NCBI RefSeq assembly: GCF_030908215.1
Contig: NZ_JAVFJK010000004.1
Coordinates: forward strand, 282,921-346,920
Length of the DNA stretch: 64,000 nt
Direction: 5' to 3'
Source: Sinomonas sp. ASV486
GTDB taxonomy: Bacteria > Actinomycetota > Actinomycetes > Actinomycetales > Micrococcaceae
The notes under the pieces are model-generated. The model searched no databases, was not told where the DNA came from, and saw only the letters and a program-made list of their open reading frames with translations. A program made the translations under genes and the position numbers. Shown here piece after piece: positions 45,118-53,901 of the stretch (positions within the stretch are counted from its first letter, which is position 1; each line of letters opens with the position of its first letter).

Positions 45118-45507
45118 GTGTTGAGGGACCCGATCCTTGACGCGTGGGCGGATGGCGGGTGGCGCCTCGAGCGATTGCCCATCCAACCGCTCCCCCCTGA
45201 GCTCCTCGAGCTGTTCGAGGGCTTGACGCTCGCGCTCATGGAGACGTACTCGCTGGATGCGCCCACACCTCCGGCCCCCGGAACCGCGGCCGTGCGACCC
45301 CGCAATGTGCCCGCCGAAAGCTGCTCCGTACTCGTGGTCCTCCGAGGGGGCGAACCTCCCGAGATTGCGGGGGTGAAGCACGACGGCGGCGCTCCCACCT
45401 TCCGCATCGCGCTCACCTCGCGCGACAGGGGCGCCCACCTCGTGCTCCTCACGGTCCGCTGTGACGAGCACGGCCTCGGGCATGCGGCTCTGGACTTCAC
45501 GGCCTAA
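45118..45507 (+). CDS. hypothetical protein
   Basis: Protein of 129 residues, no signal or membrane segment, unrecognised. Starts LRDPILDAWADGGWRLERLP, contains PPELLELFEGLTLALMETYS and a beta-rich C-terminal half (FRIALTSRDRGAHLVLLTVR). GTG at 45118 is supported by GCGAGGAGG five bases upstream; an earlier in-frame ATG at 45076 has none. Divergent from the Asp23 operon and convergent with the tetR gene; a small inverted repeat GGCATG-CGCA-CATGCC follows near 45510. Confidence 0.65.
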   Translation: MLRDPILDAWADGGWRLERLPIQPLPPELLELFEGLTLALMETYSLDAPTPPAPGTAAVRPRNVPAESCSVLVVLRGGEPPEIAGVKHDGGAPTFRIALTSRDRGAHLVLLTVRCDEHGLGHAALDFTA

Positions 45508-45585
45508 CCGGCATGCGCACATGCCATCCGTCAAGGGTCAAGAGGATCGGACGGCCGTGAACCTTCGGCTCAGGGCAAGGCCAGC

Positions 45586-46158
45586 CTAGCGGCGCGGCAG
45601 GTCCGCAGGCGCGACGATCCCGTCGGCGACGACTCCGAGCATGGACGCGAGGTCCGTCTCGGACAGCCCGCTCGCATCCGCCACGGAGGCCACGGCCCCG
45701 ACGAGCCGTGAGATCTCCATCGCGCTCACGCCCGGGCGCAGGAGGGGTCCGAGCTCGTCGATGACCCGCTGATTGGCGCCGAGGTACCGCGTGCACTTGG
45801 CGGCGAAGGGAGACCCAGGGTCCCCGAGGGCGAGAGTGATCCGAGCGGCAGCGCCCTTGTGCCCGTTGAGGAGCTCCACGTAGTCCGTGAACCAGCTCAG
45901 CAGTCGCTCACGGGCGGGTGCGTCGAGCCCGAGTGCCCGTTCGACGGCGGCATTGACCCGCTCCGCCCAGGCCTCCAGGACGGCGTCATACAGCGCTTCC
46001 TTGGTCGGGAAGTGTCGATAGAGGGTGCCGGCGCCGACCTCGGCGGCCTTCGCGACCTCGTCCATCGAGACGTCGTTGAAGCCCTTGGCCTTGAACAGGG
46101 CGCGCGCGATCTCCACGATCCGATCGCGGTTGCGGCGGGCATCGGCACGCACGGTCAC
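45586..46158 (-). CDS. TetR-family repressor of an MFS efflux gene
   Basis: Protein of 190 residues. HTH RIVEIARALFKAKGFNDVSMDEVAKAAEVGAGTLYRHFPTKEAL at about 12-55, followed by a helical ligand domain. GTG 46158 has GGAAGG six bases upstream. Divergent from the MFS transporter and sharing an intergenic region with a 15-bp palindrome inside the transporter promoter, so repression of efflux relieved by a drug-like ligand is the likely scheme. Confidence 0.86.
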   Translation of the reverse strand: MTVRADARRNRDRIVEIARALFKAKGFNDVSMDEVAKAAEVGAGTLYRHFPTKEALYDAVLEAWAERVNAAVERALGLDAPARERLLSWFTDYVELLNGHKGAAARITLALGDPGSPFAAKCTRYLGANQRVIDELGPLLRPGVSAMEISRLVGAVASVADASGLSETDLASMLGVVADGIVAPADLPRR

Positions 46159-46177
46159 AACACCTTCCCATGAGAGG

Positions 46178-46227
46178 TTGCAAAGCGGAGAGTCTCTCCG
46201 TATAGTTCTAACCGGAGCTACTCTCCT
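46178..46227 (+). promoter_or_regulatory. MFS promoter with TetR palindrome
   Basis: -35 TTGCAA (46178-46183), 17 bp, -10 TATAGT (46201-46206). The spacer is filled by CGGAGAGTCTCTCCG (46186-46200), a palindrome around a central T. A looser second copy, CCGGAGCTACTCTCC, lies just downstream (46213-46227). Confidence 0.8.
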
Positions 46228-46271
46228 CTTAGTGTACGTCAGCCCACAGGCCAGAACAGGACACTTCCCCG

Positions 46272-47675
46272 ATGCCTCTCTCAACAACACTGCGCGTGTC
46301 TCCCGCGCCAACCACAGCCACGGCCGGCAACACCGGCCTCTGGCTCGTCATGCTCGCCCAGCTCATGCTCGTCCTCGACGGCACGGTGGTGAACGTGGCC
46401 CTCCCGCATATCGCCTCGGATCTCCACTTCTCCCGCGCCGACCTCAGCTGGGTCCTCAACGGCTACGCCCTCGCGTTCGGCGGCGTCCTCCTCCTCGGCG
46501 GCCGCATCGGCGACGTCATCGGCAGGCGCCGCACGTTCCTGCTCGGGGTTGCCGCCTTCACGGTGTTCTCGCTGCTCGGCGGGCTTGCCACCTCACCGCT
46601 CCTGCTCGTCGTGGCCCGTGCCCTCCAAGGTCTCGGCGCGGCCTTCGCCGCCCCCAACGTCCTCGCGCTCATCACGACGAACGCGAAGGACGACGGCGCA
46701 CGGAACCGTGCGCTCGCCCTCTTCTCCGCGATCGCGTCCATGGGAGGAGCCCTCGGCCTCATCCTCGGCGGCATCCTCACCGACGCGGCCAACTGGCGCT
46801 GGACGCTCTTCATCAACGTGCCGATCGGCATTGCGATCCTTCTGGCGGTCCCCCGTTTCGTCCAGGAGACGCCGCGTCGGTCCGGCCGGTTCGACGCGCT
46901 CGGCGCCGTGACGGCGACCGGCGGCGCCGTCGCCATCGTGTGGGCACTTCTGCAGGCCGCGGACTACGGCTGGACTGATGCCCGCACCATCGGCGGGCTC
47001 GCGCTCGGCGTCGTGCTCCTCGTGACCCTGGCCTTCACCGAGCTCCGCGTGGAGCATCCGCTCCTGCAGCCGCGTCTGCTCCGCAGCGCGAGCCGGCTCA
47101 GCGCACTCGCCGCGATGGCCGCCACGTTCGGCGGGATGCTTGCGATGTTCTTCCTCATGGTCCAGTACCTCGAGGACGTCCTGCACCTGACGCCGCTCGT
47201 GACGGGGCTCGTGTTCCTGCCGATGCCGCTGAGCATCTTCGTCATGTCGCGGGTCATTCCGCGCCTCGTGGAGCGCTTCGGCGCCGAACGGCTCGTGCTC
47301 GGAGGTGCGATTCTCCGCGTGGTCGGGTTCCTGCCCCTCACCCAGCTGGATTCGCAGACGCCCTTCGGCGTCGTGATCGGCGCGCTCCTCCTCACGGGGA
47401 TCTCCGCCGGGCTCACGTTCATGCCGCTCACGTCCCTCGCGCTGAGGGACGTTGAGCCCGAGCACGCAGGCTCCGCCTCCGGGCTGTTCCAGACCATGCA
47501 GCAGCTCGGCGGCGCCGTTGGCCTCGCGATCGTCGCCTCGACGTTCGCGGCGTTCGCGGTCCCCGGGGACTTCCTCGTGGGCGGGCGCGCCGGGTTTGTC
47601 TCGGCGGCGGTCCTCTCGGCGCTCGCACTCGCGGCCGCCACGGGGCTTGCCTTCAGGCGGCGGGCGTCGGCGTAG
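46272..47675 (+). CDS. MFS drug:H+ antiporter (DHA2 type)
   Basis: Protein of 467 residues with about 14 membrane segments. LMLVLDGTVVNVALPHIASDL is motif D1, GRIGDVIGRRR is motif A, and MGGALGLILGGILTDAANWRWTLFINVP is motif C. This pattern is that of multidrug exporters such as EmrB/QacA relatives. Start ATG 46272 gives the usual short N-terminal tail. Substrate unknown; regulated by the divergent TetR protein. Confidence 0.88.
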   Translation: MPLSTTLRVSPAPTTATAGNTGLWLVMLAQLMLVLDGTVVNVALPHIASDLHFSRADLSWVLNGYALAFGGVLLLGGRIGDVIGRRRTFLLGVAAFTVFSLLGGLATSPLLLVVARALQGLGAAFAAPNVLALITTNAKDDGARNRALALFSAIASMGGALGLILGGILTDAANWRWTLFINVPIGIAILLAVPRFVQETPRRSGRFDALGAVTATGGAVAIVWALLQAADYGWTDARTIGGLALGVVLLVTLAFTELRVEHPLLQPRLLRSASRLSALAAMAATFGGMLAMFFLMVQYLEDVLHLTPLVTGLVFLPMPLSIFVMSRVIPRLVERFGAERLVLGGAILRVVGFLPLTQLDSQTPFGVVIGALLLTGISAGLTFMPLTSLALRDVEPEHAGSASGLFQTMQQLGGAVGLAIVASTFAAFAVPGDFLVGGRAGFVSAAVLSALALAAATGLAFRRRASA

Positions 47676-47699
47676 CCGCGCACGACGGCGATGCCCGCC
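47659..47699 (+). terminator. hairpin overlapping the end of the MFS gene
   Basis: GGCGGGCGTC (47659-47668) pairs with GATGCCCGCC (47690-47699), one G-U pair, loop of 21 bases including CACGACG. It spans the last codons and stop. Confidence 0.6.
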
Positions 47700-47779
47700 C
47701 TGCGTCCCCGCCGCCCTTGGGCCGGGGGCGCACGCCCGTGGGGACCGCCCGTGGCGACGGTCGCGGGGAGGCGGCGGGC

Positions 47780-48229
47780 TCAGCCCGCCTCGACCAAGAG
47801 CTTCAGGTTCTCGAGGCCCTGGTGACGGGCCCGCTCCTGGATCCGCTCGATGAGCAGCTCGTCAGCGAACTTTCCGACAACGCTGCCCGGGACGTTGTAG
47901 TCGATCTCCGACGTCACGAGGGTGCCCGTGTCGGTCGGCTCGTAGTCCCAGACCTGGGAGCCGTTGAGCGGGCCGTCGAAGCGCAGGCGTATGCGCTTGC
48001 CGCCGTTCGGCAGCGGGCCGTTCTCAAGCACGTGCGTGGTGACGTGGAACGGGATACCCGCCATGAGGTACTTGTGCTCGACGACGGTCCCCTCGCCGCC
48101 GTCGCCCTCGACCTTCTCGGCATCGCCGAGATTCACCCACCAGGACGACCAGCGGTGGGGGTCGGATGCGATCTCGTACACGCGCTCGACCGGCGCATCG
48201 ATCGGCATGCTCACCTTGATGTGGCCCAT
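47780..48229 (-). CDS. SRPBCC (START/Bet v1-like) protein
   Basis: Protein of 149 residues of the polyketide-cyclase/START-like fold: IKVSMPIDAPVERVYEIASDPHRW at the start, then TVVEHKYLMAGIPFHVTTHV, LRFDGPLNGSQVWDYEPTD and a long C-terminal helix (FADELLIERIQERARHQGLENLK). Such proteins bind hydrophobic ligands; the ligand is unknown. ATG 48229 follows GAGGAGG by five bases. Confidence 0.8.
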   Translation of the reverse strand: MGHIKVSMPIDAPVERVYEIASDPHRWSSWWVNLGDAEKVEGDGGEGTVVEHKYLMAGIPFHVTTHVLENGPLPNGGKRIRLRFDGPLNGSQVWDYEPTDTGTLVTSEIDYNVPGSVVGKFADELLIERIQERARHQGLENLKLLVEAG

Positions 48230-48310
48230 GACATCCTCCTCAATCGAAAGGTTCACCTTCGAACCTACTCAGGCCTCGGCCCACCCACCACGGGCGTAAG
48301 ACCCGGGTCT

Positions 48311-49492
48311 TCAGGCCGTGCCGAGCAGCGCGAGGAGCACGCGGCACTCGACCCGGGCGGTCAGCAGCACCGCCCGCTCATCGATCGCGAACATCGGGTG
48401 ATGGTGCGGCGCGCTGGCCCCAGTGCCGCACCCCACCCCGAGGAAGACGCCCGGCACGCGGGTTGAGAACTCGGCGAAGTCGTCGCTCGCCGAGAGCGGC
48501 GGAGCATGCACGACGGTGGCGAGACCGGCGGCGCCGATCGCGGCCTCAGCGGTGGCCGCGAGGGCGGCGTCATTGGCCAGGACGGGAGCGTGGCCTGTCC
48601 ATTCGAGACGTGTTGAGCAGCCCAGCGCCCCGGCGACGCCCGCCGCGACCTCGGCCACTCGCCGGCGTGCGTACTCCCCGAGAGCTGGGTCGAACCAGCG
48701 GAGGTTGCCTAGCAGGACCGCGTCCTCAGGGGCAGCGTTCGCCGCTGTGCCGGCGCGCACCGAGCCGATGGCGACGACGAGGGCCTCGCCCATCGGCGTC
48801 TCCTGCGCCGCGGCTGATTGGAGCGCCGTCATGACGTGCGCCGCGGCGAGGATCGCGTCCGAGAACTGGCCCGGCGTGCCCGCATGGCCTGCTCCGCCGA
48901 CCACGACGAGCCGGAAGAAGTCCGCGCCGGCCAGGACCGTGCCGGGATTCGCCGACACGGTCCCGTAAGGGACGCCGGAGAGGACATGCGCACCGACGAC
49001 CATGCCGACGCCGTCGAGCACCCCGGCTGCGACCATGGGCGCCGCGCCTGCGAGAAGCTCCTCGGCGGGCTGCAGGCAGAAGCGCACCGAACCGGGCAGC
49101 GCCTCACGGCGCGCGGCGAGGACGCTCGCGACGCCCGCGAGCGCGGCAAGATGTGCGTCATGGCCGCACAGGTGACCGGCCGGCCCATCGGCCGCGAACT
49201 CCAGACCGGTGGTTTCGCGGACCGGGAGGGCGTCAAGCTCGGCACGCAGGAGGACGCGCGGCCCCGGGAGCGCGCCGTCCAGGTCCGCGATGACCCCGGT
49301 GCCCGCGATCCCGGTGCGGACCGCTAGCCCGAGGCCCCCAAGCCTGGCGGCCATGAGCTCGGCCGTAGCATGCTCCTCGAAACCCGGCTCGGGGTGGGCG
49401 TGGATCTCGCGGCGCCACCGGATCAGCTCGGGCTCGAGCGCGGCGAGCGCGCGATCCGCGCCCGCCGCGAGGCGTCCCGTGGCCACGCTCAT
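48311..49492 (-). CDS. M20-family amidohydrolase (peptidase M20D type)
   Basis: Protein of 393 residues. RREIHAHPEPGFEEHATAEL, GHLCGHDAHLAALAG (metal-binding Cys/His/Asp), FCLQPAEELLAGA (catalytic Glu), and the C-terminal HHHPMFAIDE. This is the hippurate/IAA-amino-acid hydrolase group that cleaves N-acyl amino acids using two metal ions. Its ATG overlaps the SnoaL-like gene stop by ATGA, so the two are coupled. Exact substrate unknown. Confidence 0.87.
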   Translation of the reverse strand: MSVATGRLAAGADRALAALEPELIRWRREIHAHPEPGFEEHATAELMAARLGGLGLAVRTGIAGTGVIADLDGALPGPRVLLRAELDALPVRETTGLEFAADGPAGHLCGHDAHLAALAGVASVLAARREALPGSVRFCLQPAEELLAGAAPMVAAGVLDGVGMVVGAHVLSGVPYGTVSANPGTVLAGADFFRLVVVGGAGHAGTPGQFSDAILAAAHVMTALQSAAAQETPMGEALVVAIGSVRAGTAANAAPEDAVLLGNLRWFDPALGEYARRRVAEVAAGVAGALGCSTRLEWTGHAPVLANDAALAATAEAAIGAAGLATVVHAPPLSASDDFAEFSTRVPGVFLGVGCGTGASAPHHHPMFAIDERAVLLTARVECRVLLALLGTA

Positions 49493-49920
49493 GGCGCAGC
49501 CGGCTCCGGTGCGGGAATGAACCCGAGCTGCATGAGCATCCCGAACTGATCGATCACGTGCCAGTGCTCGGCGAGCCGGCCGTCCTGAACCCGGTAGATG
49601 TCGATCCCGGCGATCTCGAACGACTTGCCTGAGGCCGGCAGCCCGAGGAACGGCTCGACCTGGGTGCCCTGATTGCGCCAGCGCACCACGACGCGGTCGC
49701 CCTCGGCGATGACGTCCTCGACCGCGAAGTGCGGGTCAAGGGCGGTCACGAGCATGGACACGCGGTTGCGGAGGCCGTCGCGGCCGTCGCCCTGACCGGG
49801 CAGCGGATCGTGCTCTGCGTAGTCCCCCACCGCGATCTCGTCGATCACGTCAAGGCGGCGTCCGTTGAGGACCTCCTCGTAGAACCGTCCGACAAGCCCG
49901 CGTGACGTTTCGGTAGACAT
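49489..49920 (-). CDS. SnoaL-like ester cyclase family protein
   Basis: Protein of 143 residues with the SnoaL polyketide-cyclase pattern: LVGRFYEEVLNGRRLDVIDE, GDYAEHDPLPGQGDG, VEDVIAEGDRVVVRWRNQGT, FLGLPASGKSFEIAGIDIYR and HWHVIDQFGMLMQLG. Probably a small ligand-binding or cyclase enzyme. It precedes the M20 hydrolase in a two-gene unit and is divergent from a large XRE-ATPase regulator. Confidence 0.84.
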   Translation of the reverse strand: MSTETSRGLVGRFYEEVLNGRRLDVIDEIAVGDYAEHDPLPGQGDGRDGLRNRVSMLVTALDPHFAVEDVIAEGDRVVVRWRNQGTQVEPFLGLPASGKSFEIAGIDIYRVQDGRLAEHWHVIDQFGMLMQLGFIPAPEPAAP

Positions 49921-50060
49921 AATGTCCGTCCTTTCCTAGTGGTGTGACTTCAGTGTCAGCGCGGGTCGGGGCGGCGAACACGATGGCAACCCACCGACTT
50001 GACCACCGAGTGCGGGCCGCTGGCTCCGGTCCTACCCTTGGAGGGACGAAGGGCGGCGCC

Positions 50061-52376
50061 ATGGCGGCGGACACCGGACTGGGATCCGAACTCCGACGGC
50101 TGCGCACGGCGGCAGGGCTTACCCAGGAGGGCCTTGCCGAGCGCGCGGGCCTGAGCATCCGTGCTGTCAGCGACACGGAGCGCGGCCTCCGGACCCGCCT
50201 CTACCCGGACACGACGGCGCGGCTCGCCGATGCGCTCGGGCTCGCGGGGGCTGTTCGGGAGCGGTTCGCAGGTGTGGCCCGGGGTCGCTCCGCCCGGGGC
50301 GTGCTCGGCCCGCTCCCGGCGCCCCGCACGGCGCTTGTGGGCCGCGGCCGAGAGCTGGAGGCGCTCACCGCACTGCTGGCCGGGCCCGGGCTCGTGACGG
50401 TCACCGGCACCGGCGGAGTAGGGAAGACGCGGCTCGCCCTCGCGGCGGCCGGCGAGGCCGCGGCGTCGTTCGCGGACGGCGTCGCCTTCGTCCAGCTCGC
50501 GAGCTGCCACGATGCCGAATCGGCGGGTCTGGCGATCGCCACGGCACTCGGGGCCAATGCGGCGCACGGCTCGACCGCCGACGTCGTGTGCACCGCGATC
50601 GGCGCACGCCGTCTGCTCATCGTCTGCGACACGTTCGAGGTCGTGCCGCAGGCAGCGCCGCTCGTCGCAGAGGCCCTCGCGCGCTGCGCCAACCTCACGG
50701 TCCTCGCGACGAGCAGGTCTCCCCTCCGGCTCGGCGGCGAGCGGCTCTGCCCCCTCGGACCCTTGGATGCCGCCGCGGCCGCGCTGCTCTTCGCCGACCG
50801 GGCCGTAGCGGCACGGCCCGGGGTTGACCTGGCCCGCTCAGGTGCGCTCGTATCGGATATCTGCGAGCGCGTCCAACGGGTCCCGCTCGCGCTTGAGCTC
50901 GCGGCGGCCCGCGTGGCCCATCTCGGCCTCGCCGATCTCCGGGACCGGCTCGGCAGCCAACTCGGCGTGCTCACCGGCGGCTCCGTGGACGACGACGCGC
51001 GGCACCGCACCCTCGAATCAACGGTGGCCTGGAGCTATGGGCTCCTCGACGGCGCGGCCCGGGCGGCGCTCGCCCGCCTGGCGTTGTTCGACGGGTGGAC
51101 GCTCGCCGCAGCGGGGGCGCTCCTGTCCAAGGACCCACTGCCTGAGGTCACCACGCTCGTCGACCAGAGCCTCGTGGCGGCGCCCGATCCGTCCGACCCG
51201 CACGGTCGCTACACGATGCTCGACTCGGTGCGGGAGTTCGGGCTCGCGCGGCTCGCAGACGAGGGCATCGAACGCACCGTCCGCGATCAGCACGCCGCAT
51301 GGTTCCTCGCCGCTGCCGAGTCGTCGGCGGGCGCCATGCGCAGGGCTGGCCAACGTGACGTGCACGAGGACATGGCGGCGGACCTCGGCAACCTCCGGAT
51401 CTCGTTCCGGTGGCTCGAAGATTCCGAGCGCGGCGAGAAGGCCCTCCGGCTCGCGGCCGCACTATGGATGTTCTGGCTCTGGCACGGTGGATTCGCCGAA
51501 GGTCGGGCGTGGATCCGCTCGGCGCTGGCCGCAGCGCACGACGCCGACCCCTCCTTGCGCGCGAGCGCCCACTGGGGCGCGGGCTGGCTCGCGTACCTCC
51601 AGGGGGACTACCCCGAGGCGAGGATCCATGCCTCGTCCCTCGCGCGGCTCGCCGCCGCGAGCGGCAGCACTTCCGAGCGGCGCAACGCGCTCACCCTCAC
51701 GGGAATGGTCGCCCTCGCGGACCGCCGACTCGACGACGCGGCCAGGCTCCTCGGCGAGGCCCTCGAGGCCGCCCACATCCTCGCCGCCGACCCGCCAGCC
51801 TCGGAAGAAGGCCGGGCCGCGGGCCAGCCCGCGGCGGATGGCCTGGCCGGCCATCGCCACATCGCATGGCTTGTTGCCATCTCAACCCTCAACGACGGCG
51901 TGGGCCTCACGCATACCGGAGGCCTCCCTGAGGCGTCACAGCGCTTTGCCGAGGCACGGGACAGGTTCGCGGCCCTCGGGGACGAGACGTACCGGGCACG
52001 GGCGCTCCGCCACCTCGCCGCCGTGCAGGTCCTCGCCGGAGAGGTAGCGCCCGCGCGCAGACTCCTGGAGGAGAGCCTGCGGACCGTCCACGAAGCTGAG
52101 GACCGCTTCGGCCTTGCCGAGACGCTCTCCGCCCTTGCCCACCTCGCCGCAGTCGGCCACGACGGGAGGCGAGCCGGCGCACTAGAGACGAGGGCCGCCG
52201 TCGTGCGCCGATCTCTGGGAGTAGTCCAGCACCCGTTTGACGCGATCCTCACCGAACGGCATCTCGGGCCACTGCGTGAATCGGCGGAGTATCAGGCGGG
52301 GTGGGCCGAGGGGAGTGCGCCCGACGTGGCCGCGGAAGAGGGACTGGACTGGCCCGAGATTCTAGCGTGGCCCTGA
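50061..52376 (+). CDS. XRE-type HTH/AAA ATPase/TPR regulator
   Basis: Protein of 771 residues. XRE HTH at about 6-60 (LRRLRTAAGLTQEGLAERAG), linker, then an NB-ARC/STAND-like ATPase: Walker A TGTGGVGKTRLALAA at 116-130, Walker B LLIVCDTFEVV near 190, and LELAAARVAHL with winged helix beyond. The C-terminal 350 residues are TPR-like helical repeats. STAND regulators act as ATP-dependent switches. Divergent from the SnoaL-M20 unit, which it may control; that role is inferred. ATG 50061 begins the HTH; earlier in-frame starts add a tail without a clear domain. Confidence 0.84.
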   Translation: MAADTGLGSELRRLRTAAGLTQEGLAERAGLSIRAVSDTERGLRTRLYPDTTARLADALGLAGAVRERFAGVARGRSARGVLGPLPAPRTALVGRGRELEALTALLAGPGLVTVTGTGGVGKTRLALAAAGEAAASFADGVAFVQLASCHDAESAGLAIATALGANAAHGSTADVVCTAIGARRLLIVCDTFEVVPQAAPLVAEALARCANLTVLATSRSPLRLGGERLCPLGPLDAAAAALLFADRAVAARPGVDLARSGALVSDICERVQRVPLALELAAARVAHLGLADLRDRLGSQLGVLTGGSVDDDARHRTLESTVAWSYGLLDGAARAALARLALFDGWTLAAAGALLSKDPLPEVTTLVDQSLVAAPDPSDPHGRYTMLDSVREFGLARLADEGIERTVRDQHAAWFLAAAESSAGAMRRAGQRDVHEDMAADLGNLRISFRWLEDSERGEKALRLAAALWMFWLWHGGFAEGRAWIRSALAAAHDADPSLRASAHWGAGWLAYLQGDYPEARIHASSLARLAAASGSTSERRNALTLTGMVALADRRLDDAARLLGEALEAAHILAADPPASEEGRAAGQPAADGLAGHRHIAWLVAISTLNDGVGLTHTGGLPEASQRFAEARDRFAALGDETYRARALRHLAAVQVLAGEVAPARRLLEESLRTVHEAEDRFGLAETLSALAHLAAVGHDGRRAGALETRAAVVRRSLGVVQHPFDAILTERHLGPLRESAEYQAGWAEGSAPDVAAEEGLDWPEILAWP

Positions 52377-52383
52377 ATGCGGA

Positions 52384-52839
52384 TTGGCCCTGAATCCGGA
52401 GTGGCAGGAAAGCGGAAGGACCCCAGCGTGTGCTGGGGTCCTGCCCGGACACCGCGAGCCCTCCGACTGGACGAACGAAGAGCGGGTCTTCGTGAAGCCG
52501 TACCCGGAGTTGACGGCCGGCGTGGACATCGAGAGCGCAATCCTGAGGAGGATCGTCCTTCTCTCTGCCACCGACGCCTTCAGCATTCACCCATGGCACA
52601 CGGTCAACTCAAACTTCACAGTTAACCTCGTTTTCGAAAGCCTCGCCCACGAGCAGGCAGGGACACTCCTCCGCGACATCACGTCGTCGCGCCTGGCACC
52701 ACGCTTGGTAGTCGACTCCTTCAACTTCCCCTGCGCACCGCTCTCAGATGGTGGGATCTTGCTGTCGATGCCGTCGACCGGCCAGACAGTACGATCCGCT
52801 CATGGCGCCGGCAGACGCGGACGAACTTCCTCTAGCTAG
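52384..52839 (+). CDS. hypothetical protein, possibly a truncated gene
   Basis: Open frame of 151 codons with high third-position GC only in the middle (WTNEERVFVKPYPELTAGVD ... GTLLRDITSSRLAPRLVVDS). The first 20 codons translate the terminator hairpin and are not real; GTG 52492 is the earliest plausible start, giving about 115 residues. The end (after SMPSTGQT) looks non-coding. I do not recognise it; it may be a remnant. Confidence 0.35.
   Translation: MALNPEWQESGRTPACAGVLPGHREPSDWTNEERVFVKPYPELTAGVDIESAILRRIVLLSATDAFSIHPWHTVNSNFTVNLVFESLAHEQAGTLLRDITSSRLAPRLVVDSFNFPCAPLSDGGILLSMPSTGQTVRSAHGAGRRGRTSSS
52417..52442 (+). terminator. terminator after the XRE-ATPase gene
   Basis: AGGACCCCAGC (52417-52427) and GCTGGGGTCCT (52432-52442) form a perfect 11-bp stem with loop GTGT. 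This is the clearest hairpin in the window. Confidence 0.8.
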
Positions 52840-53042
52840 GCGGGGGATGCCGCCGGGGCTGAACGAGGCGCTGACCATCGCTGACAGCCTCTATCTCGCC
52901 ATGTCTGGGGCTCTCAGAGCCCACACCCCAAGGATCGCCGCACAGGCCAGACCCTGCCTTGCGGCGTCCGCGGTGCCGGGCCGGAGGCCAAGCCAGCTGA
53001 AACCGTCGTGCGGGTTCATCCTGGGGTGGACCGCGGCGCTGA

Positions 53043-53423
53043 CTACATCTTATCGTCGTCTTGTTTGGATCCGAAGTAGAAGCCGACCACTGCAGCCGCT
53101 AGCCCCTGCAGACCCGAAACCCCAGCAATGGCAGCCGACAGGTCTGCTGACCCGAAGAGGGCAGGATCGTGGGGTATGAATCGGGCCACTAGGAACACAC
53201 CCATCGTGACCCCATATGAGCCCAGCAAGAACCACATGATTGGCAAGGCGAGAGACCGGCGCATACTGGCTGGGTGCGCCTTGCTCCTTCTGACATCCAG
53301 GGTGTCGGCGGTACGCGGAGTACTACGTTCACTGAAGTATGCCGCATCGCCAGAGCCGGGAATCACGTCTTCAATGAAGTCACCGCCGCCGCGCCCCTCC
53401 GTTCCGGGCGCCTCCCCAGTCAT
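53043..53423 (-). CDS. hypothetical two-helix membrane protein
   Basis: Protein of 126 residues. A polar, acidic N-terminal half (GRGGGDFIEDVIPGSGD) and two C-terminal hydrophobic segments (LPIMWFLLGSYGVTMGVFLV and LSAAIAGVSGLQGLAAAVVG), ending in a charged tail KQDDDKM. The ATG at 53423 shares one base with the upstream stop (TGATG), so it forms a two-gene unit. Base composition is lower in GC than in the sugar loci. No family recognised. Confidence 0.6.
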   Translation of the reverse strand: MTGEAPGTEGRGGGDFIEDVIPGSGDAAYFSERSTPRTADTLDVRRSKAHPASMRRSLALPIMWFLLGSYGVTMGVFLVARFIPHDPALFGSADLSAAIAGVSGLQGLAAAVVGFYFGSKQDDDKM

Positions 53424-53647
53424 CAGCAATCCTTCTCATCGGGGATCCGCCGCAGGTCGAAGGTGTCGTCGCTGCCGGGTTCTTCATCCTCGCCCTCAGT
53501 AGGCTCGGGCGAACCGTCAGGATTGCGCGTTGCGGCCTCGCCGTCCTTGGTCACTGAGACCGTCCACCCATAGACAGCCAGACTCTGGAGGAGCTCGGAC
53601 ATGTGGGCGCTGATTTCCTCAGCGTCCGCCTCTGGGCTGAGAGTCAA
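53423..53647 (-). CDS. small acidic hypothetical protein
   Basis: Protein of 74 residues from TTG 53647, or 59 from an internal ATG. Begins SPEADAEEISAHMSELLQSL, then VYGWTVSVTKDGEAATRNPD and a very acidic stretch (PTEGEDEEPGSDD). Coupled to the membrane protein downstream by TGATG. Function unknown; the pair could be part of an accessory element. Confidence 0.5.
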   Translation of the reverse strand: MTLSPEADAEEISAHMSELLQSLAVYGWTVSVTKDGEAATRNPDGSPEPTEGEDEEPGSDDTFDLRRIPDEKDC

Positions 53648-53698
53648 GGAGCCCCCCGCTTTCTCCGGGGGTCAGCCCGGGTTCTGTGCATCATCTGT

Positions 53699-53737
53699 CA
53701 CTAGAGTCACCTCTGCGCACTAGAGTCACCTAGACTC
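53699..53737. repeat. two 14-bp direct repeats plus an inverted GAGTC/GACTC
   Basis: CACTAGAGTCACCT occurs at 53699-53712 and again at 53718-53731, a 19-bp period. The second copy continues to GACTC, making GAGTC-ACCTA-GACTC (53723-53737). They lie in the 254-bp gap before the ribbon-helix-helix gene, in a shared upstream region of two divergent units. Confidence 0.75.
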
Positions 53738-53790
53738 CATCTCGGCCGGAAGCGACAGCGCCAGAGGGCAGGGGTCGGGCATAGAACGTG

Positions 53791-53831
53791 CACCTAAGGT
53801 GTTGACATCATGCAGATGAGATGTGTAACTG
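53791..53831 (+). promoter_or_regulatory. promoter and palindrome before the ribbon-helix-helix gene
   Basis: TTGACA at 53802-53807 is a consensus -35; GTAACT or TAACTG 17-18 bp downstream is a weak -10. CACCTAAGGTG (53791-53801), a palindrome, abuts the -35 and is a candidate autoregulatory site. Confidence 0.5.
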
Positions 53832-53901
53832 GCTACACGGCCCATCGCAGCGCCAGGAAGCCCACCACTCAAACTTGCGGCCAAGGAAGAAGAAGTCGAT
53901 A

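Noticed and set aside
52748-53179. A plus-strand 143-codon frame overlapping the small membrane-protein gene.
   Set aside because: Overlaps a better-supported gene on the other strand, has irregular codon use and no ribosome-binding site.
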